From positions 1 through 52,499 of the forward strand of contig JACQCD010000060.1 of the NCBI GenBank assembly GCA_016201825.1: DNA of 52,499 nucleotides. Reading direction: 5' to 3'. The notes beneath the pieces are model-generated. The model had not been told where the DNA came from. It saw only the letters and a list, made by a program, of their open reading frames with translations, and searched no databases. Every line of letters starts with the position of its first letter. Position 1 is the stretch's first letter. Below are positions 1-8,911 of the stretch, in pieces. Source of the stretch: Nitrospirota bacterium. Lineage in GTDB: Bacteria; Nitrospirota; Nitrospiria; 2-01-FULL-66-17. Both the position numbers and the translations under genes were made by a program.

Positions 1-123
1 GAAATCCTACAAATCCTGAGTCTGACCATGTTCGAGCGAACTCCATTGGATCAACTGCTTAGCCTCGCTGTGCAGGAGCCAAATGCACTCGAATCAACCA
101 ACCAGTTGACTTTGTTCGAATAA
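1..123 (+). CDS. IS4-type transposase, C-terminal end only (partial at window edge)
   Basis: An open frame enters from the left edge and stops at a TAA at 121-123, giving about 40 residues. It contains LSLTMFERTPLDQLLSL and ends NQLTLFE. From memory this tail (ILxLxLFEKTPLxQLL...NQLxLF) is how many IS4-family transposases end; no catalytic residue is in view, so the family call rests on the tail alone. The frame is convergent with the large gene at 94-4875 and overlaps its last ten codons. That layout suggests an insertion sequence landed in or beside the 3' end of the large gene. The outer inverted repeat of the element should lie shortly after position 123 but cannot be recognised without the other end. 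Confidence 0.6.
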   Translation, partial: EILQILSLTMFERTPLDQLLSLAVQEPNALESTNQLTLFE

Positions 124-3100
124 CGTTGGGACAGCAGTGGCTATGACTCTAAAGAACTTGTTCTGCCCTACCTGACTCCTTATCGTCGGACTCGTTTGGT
201 CGCCATCAGGATTCTCAAGATACGGAGTTATTGCATTCTTAAATGTATCTGAAAATGTTTCCCCTTCTATTTTCCCACGGTATATGTCGGATACATCAAT
301 GCCGTCTATATTTGTCGTCGCCGTTATGTCGAGAAACCCACCCCCGAAGTTACTTCCCACCCCGCCCTCAACACTCCAGTTAATTACAAAGAGAGGCGGC
401 ACGCTGGGATGTATACAGTCCTGTGCAGGTATTAGGAACCCATCGTCTCGTGATCGTTCCGGATTCTTTGTTGGATGAACTAAGTATTCCACCCTTGCCT
501 TCCAGCATATCTGGAGAGTGTTTACCAGAAACGGATTTATACCCTTTCCTTCTACTGCCGCTATCGCCCTAAGTTCTGGCATGACCGGATTGCCGCCATT
601 ATCATTTTTGATCAAAATCTTTTGATTCTGTAGAGGCTGTTGATCTTGTAGAGGTTCGAGGACATGAAAGTGGATAAACTTTAGTAGCATCTTGTCACTT
701 CTGACTTCCGCCTCGCTTCCACGGTTCAACACGGCTTGCATTCGATACTCTTTAGATAGGTAGTTGAATTCTGTTCCCTGAAACAGTTTGGCGGTACCCG
801 CTCCGGATGTCTGATTACCTATTACATAGCCGATCCATTGACCTGTGTCTTCGAAAAGGTCGACATAGACAGTCTCGGCACGATATCCTGCTGGTTCGAT
901 AGTATAGTTCAGGTCAAAATCGGCATACGTCACACCTGAGCCGCTCTCTAGACCTCTCACCGGGAATCTTTTCTCGACCATGGTTGCTCGGACGCCGAAG
1001 ACCTCTTGAGTCAATGTGAAAGGAAAACCAGTTGCGAGCCCCGCGAAGACAGACTGACCCGGCTGAAGCATCGTGATCACCGGAGTAACGGTCCCTTGAT
1101 GAAGATCGAAAGAAGGGATCCAGACGTCGGCGGTGGCGTCGATCTCCACCCGGTTGAGGGCCGGGTTCGGCCCTACCGTCAGATTACTGGCGTACCGCCC
1201 CTGTCCCGGGTTTTGGTTGGGCTGATCGAGAACGGTCGGATTAGTCGTCCCCCCTCCTTGGATGACTCTGAAGTTCACGACCGCGGTCTCGTCACTCTTG
1301 GCAACCGTGACGGCATCGGGTTGCTGAGCCGCAAAGCTGATTGAACCGGACTTCTGGATATCGACCGGACGGATCCGGGTGGTCTCCTGGGATTGAACCT
1401 TGTAGCAAGGTGGATCGGGAGGGGCCTGTCCGCAGGGGGTTCCGGTAGGAACCAGGAGGTAGTCGTCTTCGATCATGTAAAGAACGATTTCCAGGGGGTG
1501 AGGAAAGAGAGTTCCGACCTTGGTGCCGTTTAAAAGTTCCCCCTTGTCGTTGACAAAATGGAGGGCCGACATTGTCAAGGTCGGGGGGGAGTACTCGCCC
1601 GTACCGAAATTCCGAACGCCCTCGCTGGACAGGGTGAAGAGCTGCGAAGGAACCGCCGAGTTCTCCTTCACCGCGACCGAGACCCGATAGAGGGTATCGA
1701 CGGTGTTCCCAAGAATCGTCTCGACCGACGCGCCGAAGATGGAGGTCGCCAGTGTTAGTTGATTGACCCCATTGCACTCTCCTAGGATCGGCGTAAAGAT
1801 CGGGCAGGGGGGCTCTTGGGGATAGATCACGATATTTTTGGCGTTCGATGGAAGTGATCCCGTGTTCGGCACAGCCGGAAGGACAGTAAAAACAACTTTT
1901 TCATTGGAAAGAGTGTTGTCATACTTGTCTTCAACCCGAACACGGATCGTCCCGGCAGAGGTACCAACAATAGTCCTATTATTATCCCCTAGGACCTTAC
2001 TCAGATGGTCCGGATCCTCCGGGTAGGCGAAGAGTTGGAATGGGATATCAATGGAGATCTCTCCCCTGGTCCCGCTGACCTTTGCGGTAACGATGTTCTG
2101 GCCAACTTGGGTCGGATAGGTATCGGTCGTCTTCGCCTTCACATAGAAGGGGTCGTCTGATGTCTTTTTCCCCAGAAAGGGAGTGGTCCTCGCGAGCCCG
2201 AGATCGTCGGTTTTGACGGTGGTGCTCTTCGTCCCGGCCGCGTCGAAACCCCCGCCGCCGGCCAGGATGGTAAAGGTCACATCCGCCCCTTTGACTGGTT
2301 TGTTGGCCCTGTCTCTGACCCAGACCACCAACGGCTTGTCGAGCTTTTTCCCAACCTTTCCGTTCTGCTTATCGCCGCTCGGCACCTTCTCGATGAAGGC
2401 GGCCGCGGTCGGGTCCTTGTTCGGCGGCGGGGTGTTTGCAAACTTGAAGCGGTCCTTTAATTCCTGCTTGACCCAATCATCCGGAGACTGCGTGGTGGAT
2501 CCCCCGGCAAGACTGCCGGAAATGAAATACCCCCCGTTCCCCGTGGAGGGATCGACGAGGATGTAGCCGGTACCGGTCCAGATATTTCGGGTGAGGTCGG
2601 TCCGAGGAATGATCGCATGCCACCCCTGATTCACCGCGTCGGCGATCTCGGTCTTGACCGCGTCGGCGGTCTGAAGCAGGGGAAGCGCCACGCCGATGTT
2701 GGCGGCGTCGATCTCATCGACGGGAATCCCCGCGTCATGGGCGAGTTGAATCAGCTTGGCGGCGGAGACCGCGTCGGCCTCCAGGTTTTGCTCCAGAATC
2801 CCGCTCTCCAGCATCGACCCGGCCAGGCCCGACAGGCGCATGAACTCTTTCTTCGCGCCGTCGTCCGCTCCCACGGGAACCGGCTCACTGATCCGGAGAT
2901 CGGCGTCGACAAAGACCCCCCGCCAATCGATCTCCTGCGGCTGACCAAAGAGGACAATCCGGTTGTAGACGCTGCCGATCATCACCTCGGAGAGCGCCGG
3001 GCGAACGTTGACCACGCGGAGGATGTCGGCGATGGCCTGCTCCGCCTGGTTCCATCCCTCCAGATAATCGACCGCTTGACGATACAGGAGGTCGGCGGCC

Positions 3101-4875
3101 CCCGGTTCCGTATCCTTCGGAGCGGGCACATCCGGCGGGGTGTAGGTCGCCTTCTGCAACCCGAGACCGATCGCGTAGTACCCCCCGGCCAGGATGGAGT
3201 TTGAAAGAGAGACCGTCCCGCGCGGCGTCTGAATCTCTATCGTCAGGTGGTGCGTCATCCCCATTTGAATGGGGATCTCGCCCGCCCCACGGATGACGCC
3301 CCCGACCTTCAGGACCGGGCGGAGCTTGATCAGATAGGCCGGGGTGTTGTCGAGGCTGATGAAGGCGTCCACGGCGACTTGATCCTCCACCGTCGCCGGG
3401 ACATAGGAGAGGGTCAGGCGTTGGCCCAACAACTCCGACGCGGGGAGGGTGACATCCAGAGAGGTTCCGTTCTCCCCCTCTGCAATAAACCTGACCTGAT
3501 GCCGCAACCCCTCCGGCAGCGCCGCCCCTTCCTGATTGACCGAGACCGTGGGATAGGGAAGGGTGCTCGGCAGAAGACGGACCGAAACCGTTTGCAGAGA
3601 CCTTGTTCCAACCGCCTGGTCGTACGACAGATCGGGACGATACTGGGTCAGATAATCGGTGATGTGCTTCTTGTAAACATCGACCGGAGACAACGTCTGA
3701 GGACCGGAGAGATACTCCGGAACAAGAAAATCGGCCTTGAAATTCATCGCGGCGAGCAGATCGACGCCGGCATTGTACTGGTACGACTTCATGGAGGGAT
3801 CGAGCGGGATCCACGCCTTCCCGGCGTTGTCCAACGGCGCGCCCCGGTAGTTACTGTAGGGCACGTAGATCTCAACCCAGGTATGCTCAAGCTGAAACGA
3901 CCCGATCGTTCCCCCTTGCTGAACCGGCTTAAATGGAATACCCGCGCGGGTCAAAAGCTCGGCCGCGCGTCGAGTGGAAGAAAGAGCCGTCCATGACAGG
4001 GCCTGCGGACCGGAGAGGGCGATCACCCCGCGCACGTACCGGGCGGGAATCCCGCTCGCCCGCATCAAGGCGATCAGCAGCGAGGCCTGATCGACGTCGT
4101 TCCCGCGCTTCTCCCGCAGAGTCTCCAGGGCTCCCTTCATCGCCCCGTGGTAGAACTCCATCTCCACCTGGTTTTGCACCAACTCGAAAATCTCGATCGG
4201 ATTCTGATGAAGCGCCCGCACCTGGGCGAGGATCTCCGCGGTCAAGGGCACCTCGGGTCCCTCGTCCAGATCGGACGCGGCCGGCGCGAGCAACGCCCGG
4301 CTCGCATACGCGGGCACGATGGCGGCGCCCAGTTGTGGCGCGGTCTGGGGGAGATCGAGCGCGCGATACGGCAGGCTGCCCCCCAACGGCGTCCGGTCCT
4401 GGGGCGTCGCCTGTTGTTCCAGATGGTGAATCAACGCCTCGAGCGCCCGACGGAGGTCTGACGGATCACCCCCCGTTCCCAGGCCGACGATCGCATCCAT
4501 CTCCTGAACCAGGCGATCCATCTCATCCCGATAGGCTGTGGACGCGTCCGCCTGGCGCCGGTGAATCGTCCCGGACGCGCCTTCCTCCTGGAGACGGCTC
4601 GCCACCCGTACCTGGTGTTCGGTGATCAAGAGATCCTCGGCGCGGACTTGATCGAAGAGCGCGAGCAGCGCGGTGAGCTTGCCGGCGGGCGTCGCCCCAC
4701 CCTGCATATCGACGACGATCGCTCGGGCCTGCCGGAGGATGTTCTCGAACTCGCGCTGAAGATCGCGTGCGACGGGCGCCGCGTCAGGCGCGGGAGACTG
4801 GCCGAACACCGAGACCGGGAGACAGGGGCCGGCGACGAGGAGCCCGACGACGAGCGCTGCGAAAAGCCTGGTCAT
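94..4875 (-). CDS. Very large secreted protein with transglutaminase-like and Ig-like (Big) domains
   Basis: The 1593-residue product has a signal peptide (residues 1 to about 25, hydrophobic core then VFG-QS). A helical segment follows to about 215. A transglutaminase-like domain covers about 217-370, with DQASLLIALMRASGIPARYV, then LEHTWVE and PLDPS. The usual catalytic Cys before this block is replaced by Asp/Val (RGNDVDQ, near 257), so enzymatic activity is doubtful; His (about 332) and Asp (about 357) are kept. Two Big_1-like Ig domains are visible near 845-950 and 970-1050. Such proteins are often encoded just before RHS-repeat proteins, but here the downstream side is occupied by a transposase tail. 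The start has a good ribosome site (GAGAAGGG). Base composition drops to visibly AT-rich over the last third. The C-terminal ten residues are read from DNA that also encodes the transposase tail, so the natural C-terminus may be lost. Domain assignments are moderately sure, the function is not known. Confidence 0.8.
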   Translation of the reverse strand: MTRLFAALVVGLLVAGPCLPVSVFGQSPAPDAAPVARDLQREFENILRQARAIVVDMQGGATPAGKLTALLALFDQVRAEDLLITEHQVRVASRLQEEGASGTIHRRQADASTAYRDEMDRLVQEMDAIVGLGTGGDPSDLRRALEALIHHLEQQATPQDRTPLGGSLPYRALDLPQTAPQLGAAIVPAYASRALLAPAASDLDEGPEVPLTAEILAQVRALHQNPIEIFELVQNQVEMEFYHGAMKGALETLREKRGNDVDQASLLIALMRASGIPARYVRGVIALSGPQALSWTALSSTRRAAELLTRAGIPFKPVQQGGTIGSFQLEHTWVEIYVPYSNYRGAPLDNAGKAWIPLDPSMKSYQYNAGVDLLAAMNFKADFLVPEYLSGPQTLSPVDVYKKHITDYLTQYRPDLSYDQAVGTRSLQTVSVRLLPSTLPYPTVSVNQEGAALPEGLRHQVRFIAEGENGTSLDVTLPASELLGQRLTLSYVPATVEDQVAVDAFISLDNTPAYLIKLRPVLKVGGVIRGAGEIPIQMGMTHHLTIEIQTPRGTVSLSNSILAGGYYAIGLGLQKATYTPPDVPAPKDTEPGAADLLYRQAVDYLEGWNQAEQAIADILRVVNVRPALSEVMIGSVYNRIVLFGQPQEIDWRGVFVDADLRISEPVPVGADDGAKKEFMRLSGLAGSMLESGILEQNLEADAVSAAKLIQLAHDAGIPVDEIDAANIGVALPLLQTADAVKTEIADAVNQGWHAIIPRTDLTRNIWTGTGYILVDPSTGNGGYFISGSLAGGSTTQSPDDWVKQELKDRFKFANTPPPNKDPTAAAFIEKVPSGDKQNGKVGKKLDKPLVVWVRDRANKPVKGADVTFTILAGGGGFDAAGTKSTTVKTDDLGLARTTPFLGKKTSDDPFYVKAKTTDTYPTQVGQNIVTAKVSGTRGEISIDIPFQLFAYPEDPDHLSKVLGDNNRTIVGTSAGTIRVRVEDKYDNTLSNEKVVFTVLPAVPNTGSLPSNAKNIVIYPQEPPCPIFTPILGECNGVNQLTLATSIFGASVETILGNTVDTLYRVSVAVKENSAVPSQLFTLSSEGVRNFGTGEYSPPTLTMSALHFVNDKGELLNGTKVGTLFPHPLEIVLYMIEDDYLLVPTGTPCGQAPPDPPCYKVQSQETTRIRPVDIQKSGSISFAAQQPDAVTVAKSDETAVVNFRVIQGGGTTNPTVLDQPNQNPGQGRYASNLTVGPNPALNRVEIDATADVWIPSFDLHQGTVTPVITMLQPGQSVFAGLATGFPFTLTQEVFGVRATMVEKRFPVRGLESGSGVTYADFDLNYTIEPAGYRAETVYVDLFEDTGQWIGYVIGNQTSGAGTAKLFQGTEFNYLSKEYRMQAVLNRGSEAEVRSDKMLLKFIHFHVLEPLQDQQPLQNQKILIKNDNGGNPVMPELRAIAAVEGKGINPFLVNTLQICWKARVEYLVHPTKNPERSRDDGFLIPAQDCIHPSVPPLFVINWSVEGGVGSNFGGGFLDITATTNIDGIDVSDIYRGKIEGETFSDTFKNAITPYLENPDGDQTSPTIRSQVGQNKFFRVIATAVPTLFEQSQLVG

Positions 4876-4988
4876 AGCCCTTCTCTGTCCGCTGGAGGCG
4901 GAGCCAGTGTGTAATCACAACACTCGATTGGCGAGGGCGCAGGCCTCACCGCAAGTTGGAGGGGACTTGCTCGACGAGTGGTCCGTTA

Positions 4989-5017
4989 AAACTAAAGACT
5001 TTATCCGGCGAAGTCAA
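4989..5017 (-). promoter_or_regulatory. Candidate sigma-70 promoter of the large secreted protein gene
   Basis: On the minus strand TTGACT (5012-5017) is followed after 17 bases by TAGTTT (4989-4994), about 115 bases before the start codon at 4875. The -35 is good, the -10 weak. Confidence 0.35.
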
Positions 5018-5027
5018 GAGAAAACTA

Positions 5028-5059
5028 GTCAGATCGCGCGCCGCAACCAGCGATCTGAC
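5028..5059 (-). terminator. Perfect 10-bp inverted repeat: terminator of the tRNA-Thr transcript, or an operator
   Basis: GTCAGATCGC (5028-5037) and GCGATCTGAC (5050-5059) form a perfect 10-bp stem with a 12-base loop. Read on the minus strand the stem is followed by TAGTTTTCTCTT, a loose T-tract, which fits an intrinsic terminator for transcription arriving from the tRNA gene. It also lies just outside the -35 box of the candidate promoter at 4989-5017, so an operator is the alternative. Confidence 0.4.
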
Positions 5060-5374
5060 GCCATCTCCGGCCCGAGGCCCCTTCTCTCACACCGGTCGCC
5101 GATAGCCGCGATCACCCCTCCCCGACCGTCGATCCGGTCGACTTTGTCGGTCGATTGTTCTTGACTCCACCACCACGTCTATACCAGGGAATCGCCCTCG
5201 ATGACCTGTTGATGAGGAGATCGAAAGACCTTCTATAATGATCTCGAAAAATGAAAGAAAATCAGCGGCCTGGAATTGGAACAGATCATCATGTTCACGC
5301 AACCAGACGCAACCCAGGTTGAGCGATCAGACTCCGTTCGGGGTGAAGTTGGGACCGAAATCCTTAATTTTATT
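5060..5374. other. Gap with no recognisable gene
   Basis: About 315 bases between the tRNA-Thr 3' end and the inverted repeat at 5028-5059. The short open frames here show no protein-like sequence. No RNA gene or clear hairpin with a T-tract was seen. Confidence 0.5.
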
Positions 5375-5448
5375 GGAGCCGGCGGTCGGGATTGAACCGA
5401 CGACCTGCTGATTACGAATCAGCTGCTCTACCACTGAGCTACGCCGGC
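5375..5448 (-). tRNA. tRNA-Thr (anticodon CGT)
   Basis: The minus strand folds as a cloverleaf: acceptor stem GCCGGCG/CGCCGGC, D arm GCTC-AGTGGTA-GAGC, anticodon stem GCTGA/TCAGC with loop TTCGTAA, and T arm GTCGG-TTCAATC-CCGAC. The 3' CCA is encoded. Anticodon CGT reads ACG (Thr). The gene begins only 8 bases after the stop codon of the rodZ-like gene on the same strand, so it is probably made by processing of a longer transcript. Confidence 0.95.
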
Positions 5449-5456
5449 GCAGGCTA

Positions 5457-6419
5457 TTACGGGAAGGAAGGTACTGTAACGGAACCGGGGGATGAAGTCA
5501 ACGCAGGCTCGGTAGGCCCGCCGGCTCTGGCTCCACCGTTTGGAGACCCAGGGCTCGCAGGCTTGTCCGCGCCCTCGTCCCGGCGCGTGTTCATCGCCAC
5601 TTTGGGCAGGACGAGGGTCCGGACCCGGCCACTCGGGCCGAGGGAATCAACCGGTTGTCCATTGAGCGCCACTGAGACACCGCCCGCGTTCCCCACCGTC
5701 AGGCGAAAGTCGTGTTCAGCCTCCCATGTGACGTGCTCTCCGGGCTGGAGCAGCGCCTCCTTCTGCTGGAGGCCGTCAATCGTCACCTGTACCCAACTCG
5801 TTTCGGTTGCCGCGATCGTCAGTCGCTGCAGGTGGGCCGCGTCAATCGGCACTGACTGGGGTGATCCAGACGGCCCACCGGTTGGAGGGAGGAACGGGGC
5901 TTGATGGTCGGGCGCGATAGGCGTCGGAAGCGGTGACGGACTGGGGACCCCCTCTGTGTGACCGGCCGGAGGGGGAGCTGGAGGCACGACGCGGCCTGGC
6001 ACGGCGATCGACGTCGGGTGTTCCCGTTCCACCGGCGGCTTGAGCGCGATCAGGCTCGAGATCACGATCACCAAGCCGGCGAGCGTCCAACCAACCAACG
6101 TCAGATTGCGCCGCCAGAAGGGCTCAGGCATCACCCGCTGTTCGACCCGCCCGATCGGGTTCGCGTCCTGGGCGATCTGAAAATACTCCGCGGCGAACCG
6201 CTGGTACCGCACCAGGACGTCCTGCTCGTCTAACCCCAGACAGCGGGCATAGGCACGTAAAAACCCTTTGACCGTCACCTCGACCGGGAGCGCCGGGTAA
6301 TCATCCCGCTCCAGCGCCTGAAGCGTCAGCAGGCGGATCCGGGTACGAGCCGCGAGCTCTTCGAGGCTCATCCCGCGCTGGGTCCTGCATTCCCGCAAGT
6401 ACTGACCGAGGCTGTCCAT
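5457..6419 (-). CDS. RodZ-like protein: HTH_25 domain, one membrane segment, DUF4115 C-terminus
   Basis: The 320-residue product starts MDSLGQYLRECRTQRG, a Xre-type helix-turn-helix (residues about 1-75) of the kind found in the cell-shape protein RodZ. A single transmembrane segment follows (NLTLVGWTLAGLVIVISSLI, about 105-125), then a Pro-rich linker with PAPPPAGHTEG. The C-terminal beta-rich domain contains WVQVTIDGL and the LLQPGEHVTWEAE stretch typical of DUF4115. RodZ links MreB to the membrane; that role is inferred from the architecture. The ATG at 6419 was preferred over the upstream frame because GGGAG lies a few bases before it. It follows the TPR lipoprotein gene by 14 bases and precedes tRNA-Thr, at the end of a long minus-strand run. 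Confidence 0.85.
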   Translation of the reverse strand: MDSLGQYLRECRTQRGMSLEELAARTRIRLLTLQALERDDYPALPVEVTVKGFLRAYARCLGLDEQDVLVRYQRFAAEYFQIAQDANPIGRVEQRVMPEPFWRRNLTLVGWTLAGLVIVISSLIALKPPVEREHPTSIAVPGRVVPPAPPPAGHTEGVPSPSPLPTPIAPDHQAPFLPPTGGPSGSPQSVPIDAAHLQRLTIAATETSWVQVTIDGLQQKEALLQPGEHVTWEAEHDFRLTVGNAGGVSVALNGQPVDSLGPSGRVRTLVLPKVAMNTRRDEGADKPASPGSPNGGARAGGPTEPALTSSPGSVTVPSFP

Positions 6420-6433
6420 ATGGTCTCCCAATC

Positions 6434-7270
6434 TCAGCGCTTCGGCTGAGCCATCTGCGTCCTGGCTTCTTCCGCCCACCGACTGCCGGGGGCCAACTCG
6501 ATGACCTTTTGATACGACTCGCGCGCGTCCTTGTCCATTCCCTCACGCGCGTAGGCTTTCGCAAGATACAGGTGCGCCTCGGGGGCGTTCGGAACCTGCT
6601 GGATCGCCAGACGAAACACTTCGATGGCCTCCTTGACGGCTCCCTGATCCAGATACAGCCGACCCGCCTCATACGCCGCCGGGGCATAGGGCTGCGAGGG
6701 GTTGACGCGTACCGCCGCAACAAACGCGCGCAGCGCGTCGTCCGGACGCCCTTTTTTCAGGTACACCCTGCCCTTGTTATAGTGCGCGAGCTCGGGTGTG
6801 GCGTATTGCGGAAGACTGAGCGCGTGGTCAAACTGCAGCAGCGCCAAATCGGTCCTCCCCTGCGCGTCATAGACCATCCCCAGGTAGTTCCATGCCTTCG
6901 CATCGCGATCATCGATTTTCAGGACACGTTTCAGCTCCCGCTCGGCCTCGGAAAAGTTTTGCTGGAGAAAATAGACGTGGGCCAGGGCGTAATGCGTGTC
7001 TCGATCGCCGGGATTAAACTCCACGGCTTTTTGAAACTCGACGAACGCCGGCTGGATCTGTTGATCGATCAGATATGAATATCCCAATTTATAGTGAGCC
7101 TCGGCCTGTTTGATGTCACCTTTATGCGCACAACCGACAACCAGTATAGCAGACGCGAGCGCCAATCGAAGCCATCCTTGCGTGCCGGACGCCTCGTGGG
7201 GGGTCCCGCCCAAGGCGGGGGAATGAACGGCTTTTGACATACCGTTTTCGTGGGAGAATTCTGACTGCAT
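6434..7270 (-). CDS. TPR-repeat lipoprotein, PilF/PilW-like
   Basis: The product (about 278 residues) has an N-terminal lipoprotein signal ending LASAILVVGC, so it is probably anchored to a membrane facing the periplasm. After it come about six tetratricopeptide repeats, for example AEAHYKLGYSYLIDQQIQPA and APEAHLYLAKAYAREGMDKD. PilF/PilW proteins of this form help assemble type IV pilus secretins, but no other pilus gene is in view, so a general scaffold role is equally possible. The start is uncertain: ATG 7270 has GGTAGG upstream and sits 7 bases after the pfkB stop, while ATG 7240 gives a more usual signal length but no ribosome site. Confidence 0.8.
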   Translation of the reverse strand: MQSEFSHENGMSKAVHSPALGGTPHEASGTQGWLRLALASAILVVGCAHKGDIKQAEAHYKLGYSYLIDQQIQPAFVEFQKAVEFNPGDRDTHYALAHVYFLQQNFSEAERELKRVLKIDDRDAKAWNYLGMVYDAQGRTDLALLQFDHALSLPQYATPELAHYNKGRVYLKKGRPDDALRAFVAAVRVNPSQPYAPAAYEAGRLYLDQGAVKEAIEVFRLAIQQVPNAPEAHLYLAKAYAREGMDKDARESYQKVIELAPGSRWAEEARTQMAQPKR

Positions 7271-7277
7271 CAGGGGC

Positions 7278-8192
7278 CTACCCATCGACATCTTCGAAAA
7301 ACGTCAAATGCTTGAAGTCGCGATACCGATGCTGGATGTCGAGCCTGGTCAGCGTCTTGAATCGGTCCAGGCTGAACGCCTCCACGCAGAATGAAGCCAG
7401 CACGCTCCCGAAGATCACGGCCTTGCAGAGGTTGGCACGATCCAGCGATGGGTGCTTGGCGAGATGGCCGAGGAACCCTCCCGCGAAACTATCGCCGGCT
7501 CCGGTCGGATCGAACACGTGCTCCAGCGGAAACGCCGGCGCGGCAAACACGCCGGATCCGGAAAACAAGAGCGCGCCGTATTCTCCCCGCTTGATGATCA
7601 CGGTCTGGGGCCCCAGACCCATGATCGCGCGGCTGGCTTTGACGAGATTGGCCTCACCCGCCAACTGGCGCGCCTCGCCGTCGTTGATGATCAGAATGTC
7701 GACTTCTTTGAGCGTGCGCTCGAGCTCGGGTTTCTTCCCCGCGATCCAGAAATTCATCGTGTCGCACGCCACAATCTTCGGCCGCCGAACTTGGCTGAGC
7801 ACGTCACGCTGGAGCGTGGGATCGATGTTGGCAAGAAAGACCAGCGAGGGGCTCCGATACGCCTCCGGCACGCGCGGCGCAAATCGCTCGAACACGTTGA
7901 GCTGAGTCTCAAGGGTCTTCGCCTCGTTGAGCTGATAACTATATTCTCCCCGCCACCGAAAGGTCTTGCCATGCCCCGTCTCGACGCCCGCCACGTCCAC
8001 CCCTCGGCTTCGCAGAAAATCGAGGTGCTCCGGGGGAAAATCCTCGCCGACCGTCGCCACCACGTTCACCGAGGTGAAGTAGGACGCCGCCACCGAAAAA
8101 AAGGTGGCCGATCCGCCCAACACATCGGTCGCTTCGCCGAACGGCGTCTTGACCGAATCCAACGCCACCGAACCAACCACCAACAAACTCAT
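7278..8192 (-). CDS. PfkB-family carbohydrate or nucleoside kinase
   Basis: A 304-residue ribokinase-fold kinase. The N-terminus MSLLVVGSVALDS and the GGSATFFSVAAS segment match PfkB signature 1. The C-terminal DPTGAGDSFAGGF is signature 2, with the catalytic Asp in GAGD. The substrate is not readable from sequence. The gene lies in a tight string with mtnP, which makes 5-methylthioribose-1-phosphate and adenine, so a nucleoside or ribose-type substrate is a reasonable guess only. The ATG at 8192 overlaps the preceding lipoprotein gene stop as ATGA and has AAGGAG 8 bases upstream; a GTG 9 bases earlier is less likely. Confidence 0.88.
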   Translation of the reverse strand: MSLLVVGSVALDSVKTPFGEATDVLGGSATFFSVAASYFTSVNVVATVGEDFPPEHLDFLRSRGVDVAGVETGHGKTFRWRGEYSYQLNEAKTLETQLNVFERFAPRVPEAYRSPSLVFLANIDPTLQRDVLSQVRRPKIVACDTMNFWIAGKKPELERTLKEVDILIINDGEARQLAGEANLVKASRAIMGLGPQTVIIKRGEYGALLFSGSGVFAAPAFPLEHVFDPTGAGDSFAGGFLGHLAKHPSLDRANLCKAVIFGSVLASFCVEAFSLDRFKTLTRLDIQHRYRDFKHLTFFEDVDG

Positions 8193-8911
8193 GCTCCGCA
8201 CTCCTTGTCGCTGGTCCTACTCGCCTCGCCGGGGCGCGGTAAGACACTGATCAGATTGGTCGCCGCCATCACCAACACATCGTTGAGACGGATCTCCTCG
8301 CTCGCCGTTTCCTCCACCGCCTCGGTCTCTCCCTCGCCCGTCCACACGACCCCCCCGCAGTAGCTATCCCAGATATCGCCGCGGAGTCGGATGCGCTGCA
8401 CGCGCTCGGTGCCGCGCCGAGCCGGCTGGAGCCCTGGCGTCACCACCGTCGAGGGGGCGGACGCGACGTCGCGCGTGGTGCGCTCGTACTGGACGATGGT
8501 CGTCGCCAAGAAGTACCGCACCTCTTGGAGCGCGGCGATCCGGCGCAGCAGCGCCGGATCGAACGCGCCGCGTTCTTCGTACCCCTGGATGAGCCGTTGC
8601 AGATCACCGGTCATCCCGGCCTGGCGAATCCGCGCCATCGTCTCGCTCCGAGAGACCAATTTGACCTTGACCAGACGGCGCTCGGCGGCCTGATCGATCA
8701 CGAATGCCACGTCGTCGCGGATGCCGTCGGGCGCGACCCGCGACATCGCCCCGAGCATCGACAATCCCCCCGCCTTCAGTCGCGCAAAATCGAACTGGGG
8801 GCCCCGGTATATTTCACGTTCGTCGTGCGAGATCGAGGGACCGAGCGTTGCCGCGCACCCCGCCATCACGCACGCCCACAGGGCCAGCCCCGCGAGCGAC
8901 GAGCCCTTCAT
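8189..8911 (-). CDS. Predicted lipoprotein of unknown function
   Basis: A 240-residue product with a clear lipobox (LALWACVMAGCAATLG). The body is mixed alpha/beta, with VRYFLATTIVQYERTTRDV followed by a long basic and acidic C-terminal part; I do not recognise the family, though a CsgG- or LpoB-like fold is conceivable. The start ATG overlaps the mtnP stop (ATGA at 8908-8911) and its own stop overlaps the pfkB start the same way, so the three genes are translationally coupled. The longer frame upstream is only a shadow of mtnP. Confidence 0.7.
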   Translation of the reverse strand: MKGSSLAGLALWACVMAGCAATLGPSISHDEREIYRGPQFDFARLKAGGLSMLGAMSRVAPDGIRDDVAFVIDQAAERRLVKVKLVSRSETMARIRQAGMTGDLQRLIQGYEERGAFDPALLRRIAALQEVRYFLATTIVQYERTTRDVASAPSTVVTPGLQPARRGTERVQRIRLRGDIWDSYCGGVVWTGEGETEAVEETASEEIRLNDVLVMAATNLISVLPRPGEASRTSDKECGA

